Source: Haematobia irritans (taxonomy: Eukaryota; Arthropoda; Insecta; Diptera; Muscidae). From it: a DNA stretch of 64,000 bases. The stretch spans positions 67,526,891-67,590,890 of the forward strand of contig NC_134398.1 of NCBI RefSeq assembly GCF_050003625.1, in the 5' to 3' direction. The notes under the pieces are model-generated. The model saw nothing but the letters and a program-made list of their open reading frames with translations, was not told the DNA's origin and made no database searches. Position 1 is the first letter of the stretch. Each line of letters opens with the position of its first letter. Below are positions 1-13,815 of this stretch, piece by piece. The position numbers were made by a program, and so were the translations under genes.

Positions 1-60
1 GTAAAATGTGGATATTTTAGGTCATATTTGCCTAAAACGGGAGAAAAAATATATGGATTG

Positions 61-1569
61 TTATACCCTGCGCCACACTGTGGAACAGGGTATTATAAGT
101 TTGTAACACCCAGAAGGAGACGAGATAGACACATGGTGTCTTTGGCAATAATGCTCAGGGTGGGCCACTTAGTCGATATAACTATGTCCGTCTGTCCGTC
201 CGTCCGTCCGTCCGTCCGTCTGTCTGTGAACACATTTTTGTGATCAAAGTCTAGGTCGCAATTTAAGTCCAATCGCCTTCAAATTTGGCACATATTCCTA
301 ATTTGGGTCAGAATAGAACTCTATTGATTTTGGAAGAAATCGGTTCAGATTTAGATATAGCTCCTATATATATCTTTCGCCCGATATGCACTAATATGGA
401 CCCAGCAGCCAGAGTTTTATACCGATTTGCTCGAAATTTTGTACAAACATAACACTTAGTCGTATAGTCAAGTGTGCAAAATTTGATCGAAATCGGTTCA
501 GATTTATATATAGCTCCCATATATACCTTTCGCCCGATATGGATTTATACGGCCCCAGAAGCCAGATTTTTGGCCGAATTTGTTTGAAATTTTGCACTAG
601 GAGTACAATTAGTAGTATAGTCAAGTGTACAAAATTTGATTGAAATCGGTTCAGATTTAGATATAGCTCCCATATATATCTTTCGCCCGATATGGACTAA
701 TATGATCCCAAAAGCAAGAGTTTTGGCCCTATTTGGTTGAAATTTTGCACAGGGAGTAGATTTAGCATTGTAGCTATAGGTGCCAAATTTGGTTAAAATC
801 GATTCAGATTTAGATATATCTCCCATATATATCTTTCGCCCGATATGCACTTATATGGACCCAGAAGCCAGAGTTTTATCCCGATTAGATTGAAAGTTTG
901 CACAAGGAGTACAATTGGTAGGATAGTCATGTGTGCCAAATTTGATTGAAATCGGTTCAGATTTAGATATAGCTTCCATATATATTTTTCGCCCGATATG
1001 GACTTATATGGCCCCAGAAGCCAGAGTTTTGGCCCAATTTGGTTGAAATTTTGCACAGGAGTACAATTAGTAATATAGTCATGTGAAATCGGTTCAGATT
1101 TAGATATAGCTACCATATATATGTTTTTCTGATTTCGACAAAAATGGTCAAAATACCAATATTTTCCTTATTAAATCGCCACTGCTTAATCGAAAAGTTG
1201 TAAAAATGACTCTAATTTTCCTAAACTTCTAATACATATATGTCAAGCGATAAATCATAAATAAACTTTTGCGAAGTTTCCTTAAAATTGCTTCAGATTT
1301 AAATGTTTCCCATATTTTTTTACTAAAAGTGTGTTCCACTCTAGTGCATTAGCCAACTTAAATTTTGAGTCTATAGATTTTGTAAAAGTCTATCAAATTC
1401 TGTCCAAATCAAGTGATATTTAAATGTATGTATTTGGGACAAACCTTTATATATAGCACCCAACACATTTGACGGATGTGATATGGTATCGAAAATTTAG
1501 ATCTACAAAGTGGTGCAGGGTATAATATAGTCGGCCCCGCCCGACTTTAGACTTCCCTTACTTGTTTTT
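61..1569 (+). mobile_element. INE-1/DINE-1-like repeat, family A, near full length
   Basis: The copy opens with a hairpin-forming TATACCC...GGGTATTA segment. A (GTCY)n microsatellite follows at about 186-228. Several ~153-bp units then each contain GGTTCAGATTTAGATATAGC. It ends in GTGGTGCAGGGTATAATATA, a GC-rich hairpin (GTCGG/CCGAC) and CTTACTTGTTTTT. A 5' TATACCC hairpin, (GTCY)n tract and 3' hairpin match the plan of Drosophila INE-1/DINE-1 (non-autonomous Helentron, also called mini-me). Family assignment is from memory of that plan. It encodes no protein; small ORFs here are by-products of the repeat period. Confidence 0.75.
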
Positions 1570-1706
1570 ATTTAAATCTTAAAAGAATTGGATCAAATTC
1601 GACTCAGTTAAATTGAATGTTAAATATGTTCTCTGTGTAAGTAAAATTTCATAACAAAAGGGTGTAAAATATGAAATATTCTAAAATATTTCCCAAAATC
1701 AGGTGC

Positions 1707-1883
<177 letters not shown>

Positions 1884-2021
1884 AAAAGCGCGGTATAAAC
1901 AGAAAAAAGTTAAGTATTTTGGAAACTTCCATCTGAACACATGTTAAATTTTGTTTCCATCTGGCAACTCCTTCATACAGAAACAGGTGTTCAAAAAAGA
2001 CGCATCCGTAATTTTTTTACA

Positions 2022-3001
2022 ATGGAAAAATTTGAAATGCGTGCTGTCATTAAATATTTATCGGGACAAGAAATTCGTAATGATATGGTGAATGTGTTAG
2101 GTGAAAGTGCTCCTTCATATGCAACAGTAAAAAATTGGGTTGTTGAATTTAAAAGTGGTCGTACAAGCATTGAAGATGAACCACGTAGTGGACGTCCAAA
2201 AACAGCAACAACAACAGAAATTGTAGCTAAAGTGCATGATATGGTATTAAATGATCGATGAATAAAAGTGAGTGAAATTGCTAATGTTATGGGCATCTCA
2301 AATGATCGAGTCCATTTAATTTTTCATGAAGAACTACAGACGAAAAAGCTTTCTGCAAGATGGGTGCCGCATTTGTTAGCAGTCTATCAAAAACGCATAA
2401 GAATGAACATTTCTCAAGCTTGTTTGGATCGTTTTAAGCGAAATAAAATGGATTTTAAGCGTCGTTTCATAACTGTTGATGAGACATGGATCCACCACTA
2501 TACTCCAGAGATAAAAGAACAATCCAAACAATGGACTGAAGCTGGAGGAAGTGCCCCAAAGAAGGCAAAAACAATTCAATCGGCTGGGACTTCAAAGGTA
2601 TTTTATTGATTGACTATCTGTAAAACAATAAATTCAGAGTACTATTACAACCTTTTGGATCAATTAAATGGATTACAACACAAAAAAATAATATTTTCAT
2701 CAAGACAACGCGCCAGCGCACAAAAGTGTTTTAACAATGGCTAAAATCAACGAATTAAAGTACGAGTTGCTTGACCACCCACCTTATTCTCCTGATTTAG
2801 CTCCCAATGACTTTTACTTGTTCCCAAATCTAAAAAAAAATCCTTGCAGGCAAACGTTTTACCTCAAATGAATATGCAATTACAGTTGTAAACCACTATT
2901 TTGAAGACATTGAGGAAAACTATTTTAATCAAGGAATAGAATTGCTAGAAAAGCGTTGGATTAAGTGTATTGAAGTTTCAGGAGTTTATATTGAAAAATA
3001 A
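2022..3001 (+). pseudogene. mariner transposase pseudogene (DD34D)
   Basis: A cut-and-paste DNA transposase of the mariner family, now broken. From the ATG at 2022 an N-terminal helix-turn-helix region runs into an in-frame TGA at 2259-2261. The same frame continues to 2609, including WVPHLL and the first catalytic Asp in VDETWIHHYTPE (codon 2478). After a frame break near 2600 the second Asp (HQDNAPAHKS, codon 2704) and third Asp (YSPDLAPNDFYLF, codon 2809) are readable. They are separated by 34 residues, the mariner DD34D signature. The C-terminal end (GVYIEK, stop at 2999-3001) is present. So the gene spans nearly the full ~345-residue length but carries at least one nonsense codon and one or more frameshifts. 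No convincing terminal inverted repeats were found on either side. Subfamily not assigned. Confidence 0.85.
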
Positions 3002-3082
3002 AAATATTTTTGAAAAACTAACTATTCTCTTTCACTGATAGGCTAAGAAGTTTCAGATTCTACTACTATCTCTTCAAAATTT

Positions 3083-3282
3083 CACGGACAAGCAGACAGA
3101 CAGACATCGCTGAATTCACTCAGAATTTAATTTTAAGACGATCTTTAATATACCCAAGAATTAAATTCTGATTCGATTCAGCAATGTCAGCCTATTTGTC
3201 GATATCGTTGGGTCTCAGACTGCTCCTTCTTGGCGTTACATACAAATGCTCAAACTTATTATACCCTTTTACCCTTTATAAA
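3083..3282 (-). repeat. family A 5' end fragment
   Basis: The reverse complement reads as the A start: GGGTATAATAAGTTTG, GTATGTAACGCCAAGAAGGAG, then the (GTCT)n tract. It is truncated after the microsatellite. Confidence 0.7.
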
Positions 3283-4279
3283 ATGCCGTGACTCGCAGAA
3301 TCACATTCATTTCCGCCCACTCAAGGAAATTATCTTGACTTACACTAAGTCACAACAATTTCGCGTCAAGTGCAAACCTCTAATTTCCAACAAAACCCTA
3401 TGTATTAGTCGATTTGATGCACTATGGATGTACCAAATAGCAGCCACATTGGTCCAGAGGTATTTATGGCTTCCGACACTATATCCACATTGGGGTCTCA
3501 TATAATCTGATTTGTGTTTTCGTTTTTTTTTTAAGTTTACTCAAAAATATAAAAATTCTAAAGAAACGATAAAGTGTAAAGTGATTTTAATAAAAGTTTT
3601 TATCAAAAAGTTATTTTGAAGGCCTTGTTGTTTTAGGTTTATGTTTTTATTAATAGTAAAATATGTGGTAGATTTTTTTATAGATTTTTTTATAAGTATT
3701 TTTACAAGATTTTCTCCCAAACCGTATTCCTTTATAAGTCAGATCTCATATCTTATAGGCACGCCTACCCAAAATACTATTTAACCAATTTTGCCCGCAC
3801 ACCCTCGATGCGTATTTTAAACACACTAATAATTCTCTTATATTTATGCATATTTATTGTTATGTGTCTGTTATTTGTTATAGAAACATTTATTATATTG
3901 AAATTGAAATTTATGTATAATTCTCGTTTTGTTTTAACAGAAAAAAATCACATTATCATTGACAATGGCATCGACATCCATTTCCATTCATATCATAGAA
4001 AATAGCACCTAAATCGATGGGTTCTTTTGTGGCGCTTTTTGAATGTGTTCTCCACCTCTAGCTCTGCTCTTTTAACCACTTATTCAAAATCTATATTTGT
4101 GGCATTCAATATGAATTGTTTATATGGTATTTATGCAAATATTATAGGATACACACACGGATCACTATATTAGGGTTGGTCGAAGAAAGAAGACTTTCTT
4201 ATTTTGACCCTTGCCTCAGAGACTTGGGTGATTAGTGAAAAATGGTATAGCTTACTTGACGAAGCTTGCGGTCTACGCA
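3283..4279. other. no gene recognised
   Basis: AT-rich, no protein homology recognised and no clear repeat boundary. Short ORFs here (for example 3808-4005) lack conserved motifs. Confidence 0.5.
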
Positions 4280-4700
4280 CACCCAAAACATGTTTACTTG
4301 GATCCAAAGGTGTTTTTGACCTTCCCTTAAGGATTTTGGTATTGATTCCCAGCCAAAGATGCGGCTTCTTTAAAATAAAGAAATTTTTTAGCGACCTATT
4401 TGGCTATAAATCTAGGAACAATAAAATTAAAGTTAGTATACAGATCTCATTTATGGAATTTTCATTCTCTTTTCGCGGTATATTAACAAAGCTATTCATG
4501 TACAAACAACAGCCCATTTAAAAATCTAACGGATACTACAGAGTAGGTCATGTTTTCTTTAATTAAAAAAAAAACTTTAAATCAAAGATACTAAATCCTC
4601 AAAATAAGTCTTAGCTTATATTTGAAGCGTATTAAACTTAAGGTGGGTATAAAGTTCGAAACAAAAAAAAATAAATCTGTATAAGTAATATAAAATTATA
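4280..4700 (+). repeat. element M copy (uninterrupted)
   Basis: Contains GGATCCAAAGGTGTTTTTGA, TTTTGGTATTGATTCC and TAAAATAAAGAAATTTTTTA. This reappears at 17520-17760 and resumes at 27400, on both sides of the BEL element. Around 4516 it reads TTTAAAAATCTAACGGATAC with no insertion, so it serves as the empty-site counterpart of the BEL insertion. No coding capacity. Confidence 0.7.
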
Positions 4701-4778
4701 ACAAATTGGTGTCCCTTGTCTCTTACACAATATTTTTAAATACCATGACAGTTTTCTTGTAGTTTCATTTCGTTTATT

Positions 4779-6254
<1,476 letters not shown>

Positions 6255-6953
6255 CCCTTAAAAAAATCGACAAAAATTTCTATGGCCGATTTAACTTATG
6301 GACGTAAGTTAGCCTGGACCGAATCTTAAACACCCACCACCATGAATCAAATAATATAATTTTAGGTGGATATGATTACAGATACTTAGCGAAGCCAACA
6401 GATGGAAATCGGGACATGGGGGCTATACCAAACGATGGACTGATGCACACCATATTCGCCACGTTTTACGAACCTAAAATACCTCAAAATATCGAATTTC
6501 AGGCAAATCGGAGAAAAATTGCGTTGTCTAGATGACCAAAAAGTGAAATCGGGAGAACGCGGTTTATGCGCGGTTTATACCAAATCATGGACCGATACTC
6601 TCCATATTCGGTGTACCTTAGATTTTAAATTTCAGGCAAATCGGATAAAATTGGGATGTCTAAACACTCAAGAGGTCGCATCGGGAGATCGATCTAAATG
6701 AGGTAGATACCAAAACATGGACCGATACACACCACCTTCGGCACACTTATGTGTGCTCCAAAACTACCTCTATATTTTGAAAATATCGGATAGAACTTGC
6801 GAATCCCAGAAGCCCAAGAAATCAAATCAGGAGATCGGGCTATATGGATCGATACACACCATATTCGAAACACTTGTTGAATTTCAAGCAAATCGGATAA
6901 AACAAACGGAGTGTGGAACCCCAAGAAGCCAAATCTGGAGATCGGGCTTTTTG

Positions 6954-7757
6954 CACTCAAAAAAAAGTGAACCCTATATTTCACTAAAGCCCATTTGATT
7001 ATATTTTAATTCATGGAATTACTACGTTTTAAGAAAGTTTCCATGACGTTAATAATTGTTTGCGTACGTTAGTTTAATTAACTAACACCGAGGATAAAAT
7101 ATGTAGTTCAGAATTTCTTCAGTAGTTCAGAATTTCTTAAAATTTGTAAATTTTACCAAAAATGAGCCCATCATGAACTTCGTATGGTACTAAAGACACT
7201 TTTGCAATTTTTTACTCCAATATTTCCCTTCAAACTTCGAAATTTTCTTTAACAAGTGAAAAAAGTGAATTATGTCTCATGATAGAACTACTAAAGGTAC
7301 TACATCACAGTCAGCTGTGCACAGCTGAGTACATCCAACTGTCAAAACCTGTCTGGTTACTATGGTTACATTTTACATTCCACAGGTTACCACTGTCAAA
7401 AATATGTATGGTTACTATTGGTTACATAGGTTAATATGGTTACATTTTACATGCCACAGGGTTACATGGGTTACTATTGGTAACTGACATTAAAATGTAA
7501 ACAAAACAAATCGAAAATTTTTAATATCTTTTGTTTACTAACATTAAAATTATGAACAAAACTGACATTTGGATGTACTTGAATTCGGTTGTTGTGGTTT
7601 TTTTGTTATACTGCAACTACCTGGGAATTATTGTACCATGTTATGTCTAATAAATTTTCTTGAATTTGTCGGAAAATTATTTACTTAATTTTGTGAAATT
7701 GGCTTCACATCTGCGTTACTAATACAGTTTGGCTAAAATGAATCTATTTTTTCAGTG
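6954..7757. mobile_element. TIR element H, 804 bp
   Basis: Starts CACTCAAAAAAAAGTGAA and ends ATCTATTTTTTCAGTG, imperfect terminal inverted repeats. A second copy starts at 63738. It splits repeat N, so it is a later insertion. No transposase ORF; probably a MITE-like element. Confidence 0.6.
7311..7328. other. 18-bp perfect palindrome with two E-boxes
   Basis: TCAGCTGTGCACAGCTGA equals its own reverse complement and contains CAGCTG twice. It lies inside element H beside a cluster of GGTTAC motifs (about 7350-7490). Confidence 0.9.
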
Positions 7758-8085
7758 TGGCTTATTTATGAACCCAAAATACCTCTAGATTTTGAGTTTC
7801 ATGCAAATCGGATAAAAATTCGGATGTCCAGACGCTCAAGCAGTCCAATCGGGAAATTATGCTATATGTGGTTATATCAAAACATGGACCGATACTCACC
7901 ATATTCGGCGTGCTTATGTGTGGATTTTTAATTTCAGGCAGATCGGTTAAAAATTGCGGTGTCTAGAAGTTCGAGAAGACAAATCGGCAGATCGGGCTAA
8001 ACGGGGTCTATAACACAATGTGGACCGAATCACATTATGTTATATTCGATACACTGATTCATCCGAATGTTTTGTGAGTCTCTTA

Positions 8086-8460
8086 AAAACTTCCAAATAT
8101 CAGCCAAATCCCTTCAGATTTAGATGTAGTTCCCATATATATCCTTGGCCCGATTTAGATTTAATTGTATCTAGAGGTCAGAGTTTCATATTGATTTGCT
8201 TCAAATTTTGTACAAAGAGTAGATTTGATAGTGTCATCAGATGTGCCGAATTTGATTGAAATCCGTTTAGATTTAGATATAGGTCCCATATAGGTGCAGA
8301 GATAGTAAAACTGATAAAATCAAAATCGGTTCAGATTTAGGTATAGATTTAATTAGCTCCAGATGCCAGAGTTTCCCATTGATTTGCTACAAATTTTGCA
8401 CAAAGTGTACAACTGATGGTATCGTCAATTGTGTCAAGTATGATATGTATGATTTTTTTA
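8086..8460 (+). repeat. family A internal units
   Basis: Diverged A units (CCCATATATATCCTTGGCCC, TTGATTGAAATCCGTTTAGA). No 5' or 3' terminus is seen. Confidence 0.6.
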
Positions 8461-9461
8461 CAACCTAACCGTCGTAGGCAAAAGAAACTATAAAGAACAA
8501 ATAATTTTGCATTTCTTCACATTATAGGGTGCTAATTTCTATTTTGTCAGTTCTGCAAAATATATATCATAAGAATCGATATGTGTTTTACATGTTTATT
8601 TGTGTATGTACCTTTTTCTTCTTATTTTGAAATTAATTATAATGACGATGTTAGTGTGAAATTTTTTCTCTGATGGTTGTTTTGTTGTTTTTCGACAGCC
8701 ACCTTCATTGATATTAAGACACCATATCTCTGAGGTACACCGCGCCTATTTGGTAGCAATGAAAAAAAAGAAGAAAACCAAAATACAATTGGCCTTCGCT
8801 TGTTGGTCAAATGTCACCATTCATTTTGTAGAAAATTTGTGTTAATCTCACAAATGTTTGAATGAGAAAATATTTCACACTTTATGAATGTGAATAAATT
8901 TCACGATGGAAATTGTTTTCAAACATCGCAACAATTTAATTTTGTTGCTTAAAAAGAATTTCTATGATGTCGTAGTCACATGCAAACACGAAGAATGTTT
9001 CTCTTTTGTGGTTTTAAATTTATTTGATCCACTTGTATTAATGTTTTGTGTCACACATATTTTCTCTAGTGTGGAAGGCGAAATGAAATGTCTGCTTTAA
9101 TTAAAATTTATTAATTGACCATAAGATTTTCAATTTTGTTTTCCGCTTTTCGCCAGCTTGATAAATGTGTTTTTTTTTAATATCTTGGTGGTGGGCCATG
9201 GATTTCGTGGACTAAATGAAAATGACAAACGCAAAGAGTTTTCATTATTTATGTTTGCTATTTATTTTAGACAGTTTGTCATTGAAAGTGACGTCTTTCG
9301 CTGTCGTAGTGTCTAATGCCAAAATATGACAAATAAAGATTTGGTTTAAAGAATTTATTCTCATTAGTAGATGTGAGATTACTAATTGGTCACATTGAAA
9401 AATTCTTGTGCCTTGTAGCAGCATAAAATGGCTTAGTTTATTTGAAAAATGTTACAATCGA
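8461..9461. other. no gene recognised
   Basis: About 1 kb of AT-rich sequence. A 64-aa ORF at 8906-9100 has no recognised feature. Confidence 0.5.
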
Positions 9462-10915
9462 CTATATTATACCCTGCACCACTTTGTAGATCTACATTTT
9501 GGATATCATCTGAAATCCTTCAAATTTGTTAAGCGCTACACGGATGAAAAAGACTGTTTTTCATATGTTTGGCTATAAACATTATATGTTTGGAACACAA
9601 ATTTTTAAACACAATATTTTTGAGTGCAAGCATTAATGTTCATAAACTAGCATAACATGTTTGGGACATATATGTTAATATGTTAGAACATATTATGTTT
9701 GGGACATAAAATGTTTGTAAATATAATATGCTTGGATGCAAACATATATTAATTTAGAAATAGCCTATAAACATATATGTGTTTAGTAGCTTGGAGCGCT
9801 ATTTAACAGGGAGCGATATTGAATTAAGTTGGTGGTTGTTGCTTGTTATTACAAAATTAACATTTTATTTTTCCTTGGGCAATTGATCAGCTACTTCTTT
9901 GATCCTTACAAACTGTGTGGTCCGCTGTTCGAATCCCCGTCCGGCAAAAGGTAAAATTAAAATAAAATAAAAATCATAAAATTGAATAATTTCTTCTACA
10001 ATGTTTGTATTACAGAAAAAGGTGCTAAGAACTAAAAAATCTCGTGGAAATGAGAAAGATGTGGGGGAATATACAATTAGGCAGAAACAAAATTTTGAGC
10101 ATTCAGGTCGAAAACCTATGTTGTTACCACCTATATTACCTGTTTATTTTCATAATTCATTATGATTGTAAATATATAAATAAATAAATAAAATTTTGAG
10201 CACAATATTGTTTGGGAGAATTTTTTTTTAAGCATATAATATTTTTGGGTGCAAAATGCTTCCAAACATATTATATGTTCACATAATAACATATTGTTTT
10301 TTAGAAGACAACATTATTGAATTTGGATGCAAAAATACAAAATGTTTGGAACTTAGACTACCCAAACATATATTGTTTAGGCCAATACGCTTTCAAACAT
10401 ATTATATATTGGAAGAGATCAAACATATAAATGTTTGGGCAATACCCAAAAATGTATATGCTTAAAGCAAAATATGTTTGGGAGTATATGTTACAGAAGC
10501 GATTTTTTGTGAGCGTGTATATATAAAGATTTATGTTCCCGTATAACTACATTTAAATCTGAACCGATTTGCACAAAATATTTTAGACTTCTTAGAAAAT
10601 CTCTAGACTCCAAATTTAAGTCGGCTAATGCCCTAATGACTTCCGGTGGTCATACGAGTCTAAATCGGGCGAATGATATATATGGGAGCTATATATAAAT
10701 CTGAACCGATTTGAACCAAATTTGGAAAGTATAGTAAGAATCTTAATTCTACTTTCTGTGGCTTCTGGGGTCATATAAGTGCATGTCGGGCGAAATATAT
10801 ATATATGGGAACTATATATAAATCGTAACCGATTACAACCAAATTTAGCATGCATAGTAAGAATATTATTTCTAATCCTTGTGCAAAATTTTAAATTTAA
10901 ATCGGAGTAAAACTA
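9462..10915 (-). mobile_element. family A copy, split by element G
   Basis: 9462-9538 is the reverse complement of the A 3' region (TTATACCCTGCACCACTTTG, GTAGATCTACATTTTGG). It resumes at 10518 with TATATATAAAG and continues through GGGAGCTATATATAAATC units to about 10915. Joining the two flanks at TA restores A-like order. Confidence 0.75.
9539..10517 (+). mobile_element. element G, 979 bp, with degenerate tRNA-like segment
   Basis: Starts CACGGATGAAAAAGACTG and ends TTTTTTGTGAGCGTG, flanked by TA on both sides. Rich in ACATATGTTT-type motifs. Around 9915-9950 it holds GTTCGAATCCCCGTCCGGC, the T-arm (B-box) half of a tRNA-like sequence whose A-box half has decayed. Near-identical copies at 28582-29540 and 33371-34345 suggest recent spread. 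It has no transposase, so it would need enzyme supplied in trans. Confidence 0.75.
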
Positions 10916-11468
10916 TAAGATGCCAGAAAGACATGTAAAGAAAAAAAGTAAATTGTTTTATATGAAGAATGAACTAACTCGGAATAAACTAACTAGGCAG
11001 AATTGAACTAAATTGTACTCTACATTTTGAGATTTCTGCAAATTAGAAAAATTATAAGAAACAAATTAACTAAAAGTAAAGAAAAACATCATTGTCGCCA
11101 AATCATGAATTTTTTAACCACATAGTAGTTCATTCTTACTATTTTTGGGAATCATACAGAAATTTTCTTTTGCTTTAGTTCATATAAAACTTATATGTAC
11201 GTTCATTGAATTATACACACGTTTAGTTCATAAAATGTTGGAGACATATTAAAAAAAATAAAAGTCCATTAGGCTGTCGAAATTTTTGAAAAAAAATTAA
11301 ATTTAACTACAAACAAATAAGTTTTTGCACTAAAAATAAGTTAAATTTAGGGCTAGTAAAATTCTTGCATTCCGGAGCAAATTCGTGTGATAAATGTAAT
11401 TTTAGCTATATCTAAACTTTGCCCAAAAACAAGCAGTAGCATTTGTTCTCTTCAAATTAATATACCCT
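10916..11468. other. no gene recognised
   Basis: AT-rich, with scattered TAGTTCATTC-like words reminiscent of element H. No boundary or coding evidence. Confidence 0.4.
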
Positions 11469-12034
11469 CATTGAAAAAAATATTGTCGTGATGCCAAATC
11501 TCAAAATACTCGTATGTACGCAAATTTTGCTTAGCTTTCTTTTTTCAATAAAACGGCTTCAATAGAAAGCTAAGCATAATTTGCATTCGTATTTTAAGAT
11601 TTGGCCTCATGACAATATTTTTGGTCGTTATAGTAAAGTGATTCGACTTAAAACTATTCTACGGGAAATGGATCAATCCCAGGACCGGTACTGGACTAGT
11701 CCCTACTATGTATTAACCAGTCCCAGTTCTGAGTCAAATGTATGGAAAGGACCGGTAACATTAACATTGAGGGGGTAAATTTGCACTTTAGCATACGACT
11801 TTGTCTCATTCCATGAGAAAAATTTGTTTGACTAAAGCCAAGTTGGCTTTAAAAACTAATGAAATCGTCTTTAAATTTGTTGACTTTCTTGACTACAAAG
11901 CAAAGAAAGCGTTCAAGAAAGAAGATGTTTTTCAATACTTAATTTTAAAGACGTTTTTACTTGAAACATAGCAAAGTTTCTACTTGAGATTAAGTCTAAA
12001 GGAATCTTTGGAATCGGGCATGCTTTTTGCAGTG
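11469..12034 (+). mobile_element. element F, apparently full length
   Basis: Starts CATTGAAAAAAATATTGTCG and ends GGGCATGCTTTTTGCAGTG, terminal inverted repeats of the CACTGAAAAA type. The middle carries the F signatures TTATAGTAAAGTGATTCG and ACTTGAAACATAGCA. About 11670-11775 (CCCAGGACCGGTACTGGAC...) is absent from other F copies and may be an extra insertion. Non-coding. Confidence 0.7.
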
Positions 12035-12372
12035 CTGAAAACAGTGGTCAGAGTATCAATTTATTTCAAATGCCATTTTAGTGCTTCTTTCAAACCTTCC
12101 TCAAGCGGCTTAAAACAAAGAAAAATTGCACTGTCTGACAGTTCATTGTTAAACAAATGTTTACTTTCATTTAAGCCGACAAACTGATGAAAAAAGCAAA
12201 AAAAAAATAAAGTCCAACTTTTTTTTTGTTTCAAAGGGTATGTGTAGTTTGTCGAACATATGAATGAAACATTTTTCCAGCCCTTTTTCAGCTTTGTCTG
12301 CAATAATAACCAAAGCCCACAACCTAATCATGAATGGATGCTCTTTCCGTATTTTTTTCGGTTTGAAGATTT

Positions 12373-12702
12373 CTATTGAACTTCAAGTAGCACTGACTCT
12401 TCCTCCAACTGTGGCTTCTCTTCTCCTAGCGACAACCACAATTTCAGATCAACATGACATGGCTTCAATGTCGCGGAAGCGTTATATCTGTCCAAGTTAC
12501 TTGTGCTCTTTCGGACTACCACGGTGACAACCCACAACAAACCAATGAAGCATAGCAATGAAATGCCAAGCAACACGGTGTGACTGGACATTTGCTGATT
12601 TTGTTTGGTGAAAAGCAAACAGCAGCAGGAGCAACCAGCTATGACTCTGTTCACAGAAGGACCGCGATGATGATAAGAAAAATATGGCTGGAATATAGTC
12701 AT
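12373..12702 (-). CDS. candidate host exon: small membrane-anchored protein, uncertain
   Basis: This is the only stretch that looks like possible single-copy host coding DNA: its base composition is more balanced than its surroundings and no repeat match was noticed. The 109-aa frame contains an internal Met at 12594 (MSSHTVLLGISLLCFIGLLW), followed by a ~22-residue hydrophobic segment, a basic stop-transfer-like VVRKS, then a soluble tail with LKPCHVDLKLWL. A short N-terminus plus signal anchor and a L-x-P-x-H-x-D-L-like stretch is weakly reminiscent of the start of M1 aminopeptidases. That is a guess, not an assignment. No splice sites could be fixed and a competing ORF overlaps in another frame (12497-12730, -). 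It may not be a gene at all. Confidence 0.22.
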   Translation of the reverse strand: MTIFQPYFSYHHRGPSVNRVIAGCSCCCLLFTKQNQQMSSHTVLLGISLLCFIGLLWVVTVVVRKSTSNLDRYNASATLKPCHVDLKLWLSLGEEKPQLEEESVLLEVQ

Positions 12703-12937
12703 TCGTTATGTTTTCTGGTCCTGCTTTCATCGAATCGTTTCTGGCATGTAGTTTTGGTTTTGGTAACAGTGTTCAAATGGGCACCAATTCTTTGGATTAC
12801 TTACGCATATCTCTAAATGTCTCACATTAATATGGGCGCCTAAAAAGTGAATAGAATTTTGCAAGCTACCTTCAGAAAAAAAGAGAACGAAAATTTCTAC
12901 AATCGATTTAACTTTATTTTCCTTCATAAAAACTATA

Positions 12938-13499
12938 CCCAGCAAAAAAGCGTCGCCAAAAAAGTAGTGAACAAGTTTTTTTTTTTTTAGTCCGGAAGTG
13001 ATGCAAAATTGGCGCAGAAGCGATGAATTTAACATTGGCTTGTCATAGGATGGATGTCCACCATTTTAACAGCCGTTGCACTGAATTTGCATCACTTCTT
13101 AAGGTGTGATGCAAATTCGGTGTTTTGGATGTGAATTAAGTAATTTTGAGATATTTTGACAAATAACTAATTTTTAAATTTTTTTATGAGTTTTAATGCA
13201 TTCTTACGCATGTGTGGAACGTTTGACATAAAATATAAAAAATTAATATAACATATAATTTAAATAATTTTTACCATTTTATTAATTCTTAATATATTCT
13301 TAACCTATTTGAAACAAAAAATTTAATTTAATTTAAATAAAATTTAATTTCCGCTACAAATATGAAAAAGGTGAGTTATAAAAAAATTGACTTAAAAGAA
13401 CTTCCTGTGCAGCTAAAATAAAGAACTTCTTTGGGAGGACATTTTGGAAGTGCTTTTAAAGTTGTGTCTTTAGAAGAACTTCCAAATTTTTTTGCTGGG
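12938..13499 (-). mobile_element. TIR element I, 562 bp
   Basis: Starts CCCAGCAAAAAAGCGTCGCC and ends CCAAATTTTTTTGCTGGG, with TA on both flanks. Other copies: 15367-15941, 38911-39449 and a split copy near 59150-59990. Non-coding, MITE-like. Confidence 0.75.
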
Positions 13500-13815
13500 T
13501 AATTGATTTTGAAATTTTGCCAAATATGACAAATTTTCTTTATTATCTTTCTGCCTATATATGGAAATCACTCTAACTTCCGAACGAAACAAGTTATCTA
13601 CTTGAAACTTGGCAGCTAAAATAAAGAACTTCTTTGGGAGGGCATTTTTGGAAGTGCTTTTAAAGTTGCGCCTTTAGAAAAACGTCCAAATTTTTTTGCT
13701 GGGTAATTAATTTTGAAATTTTGCCAAATACGACAAATTTTCTTTATTATATTTCTGTCCATATGTGGAAATCACTCTAACTTCCGACTACTTGAAACTT
13801 GGCACAAGTAGTTGT
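13411..13815. repeat. tandem duplication, ~203-bp unit
   Basis: GCAGCTAAAATAAAGAACTT at about 13411 recurs at about 13613. Each unit runs through the I terminus (TTTTTTTGCTGGG), TTTTGAAATTTTGCCAAATA and CACTCTAACTTCCGA. The duplication therefore includes the end of element I plus its flank. The junction lies in GGCA/GCAGCTAAAA. Confidence 0.8.

Larger units (their letters stand above)
6255..8085 (-). mobile_element. INE-like repeat family N, split by element H
   Basis: Opens near 6310 with GGACCGAATCTTAAACACCC and carries ~130-bp units containing CATGGACCGATACACACCAT and AAATCGGATAAAA. The reverse complement of its opening matches the 3' end plan of families A and B (GGGTATTTAAGATTCGG...), so N is in minus orientation. 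Element H (6954-7757) interrupts it, and N units resume at about 7760 with GGCTTATTTATGAACCC. Confidence 0.65.
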
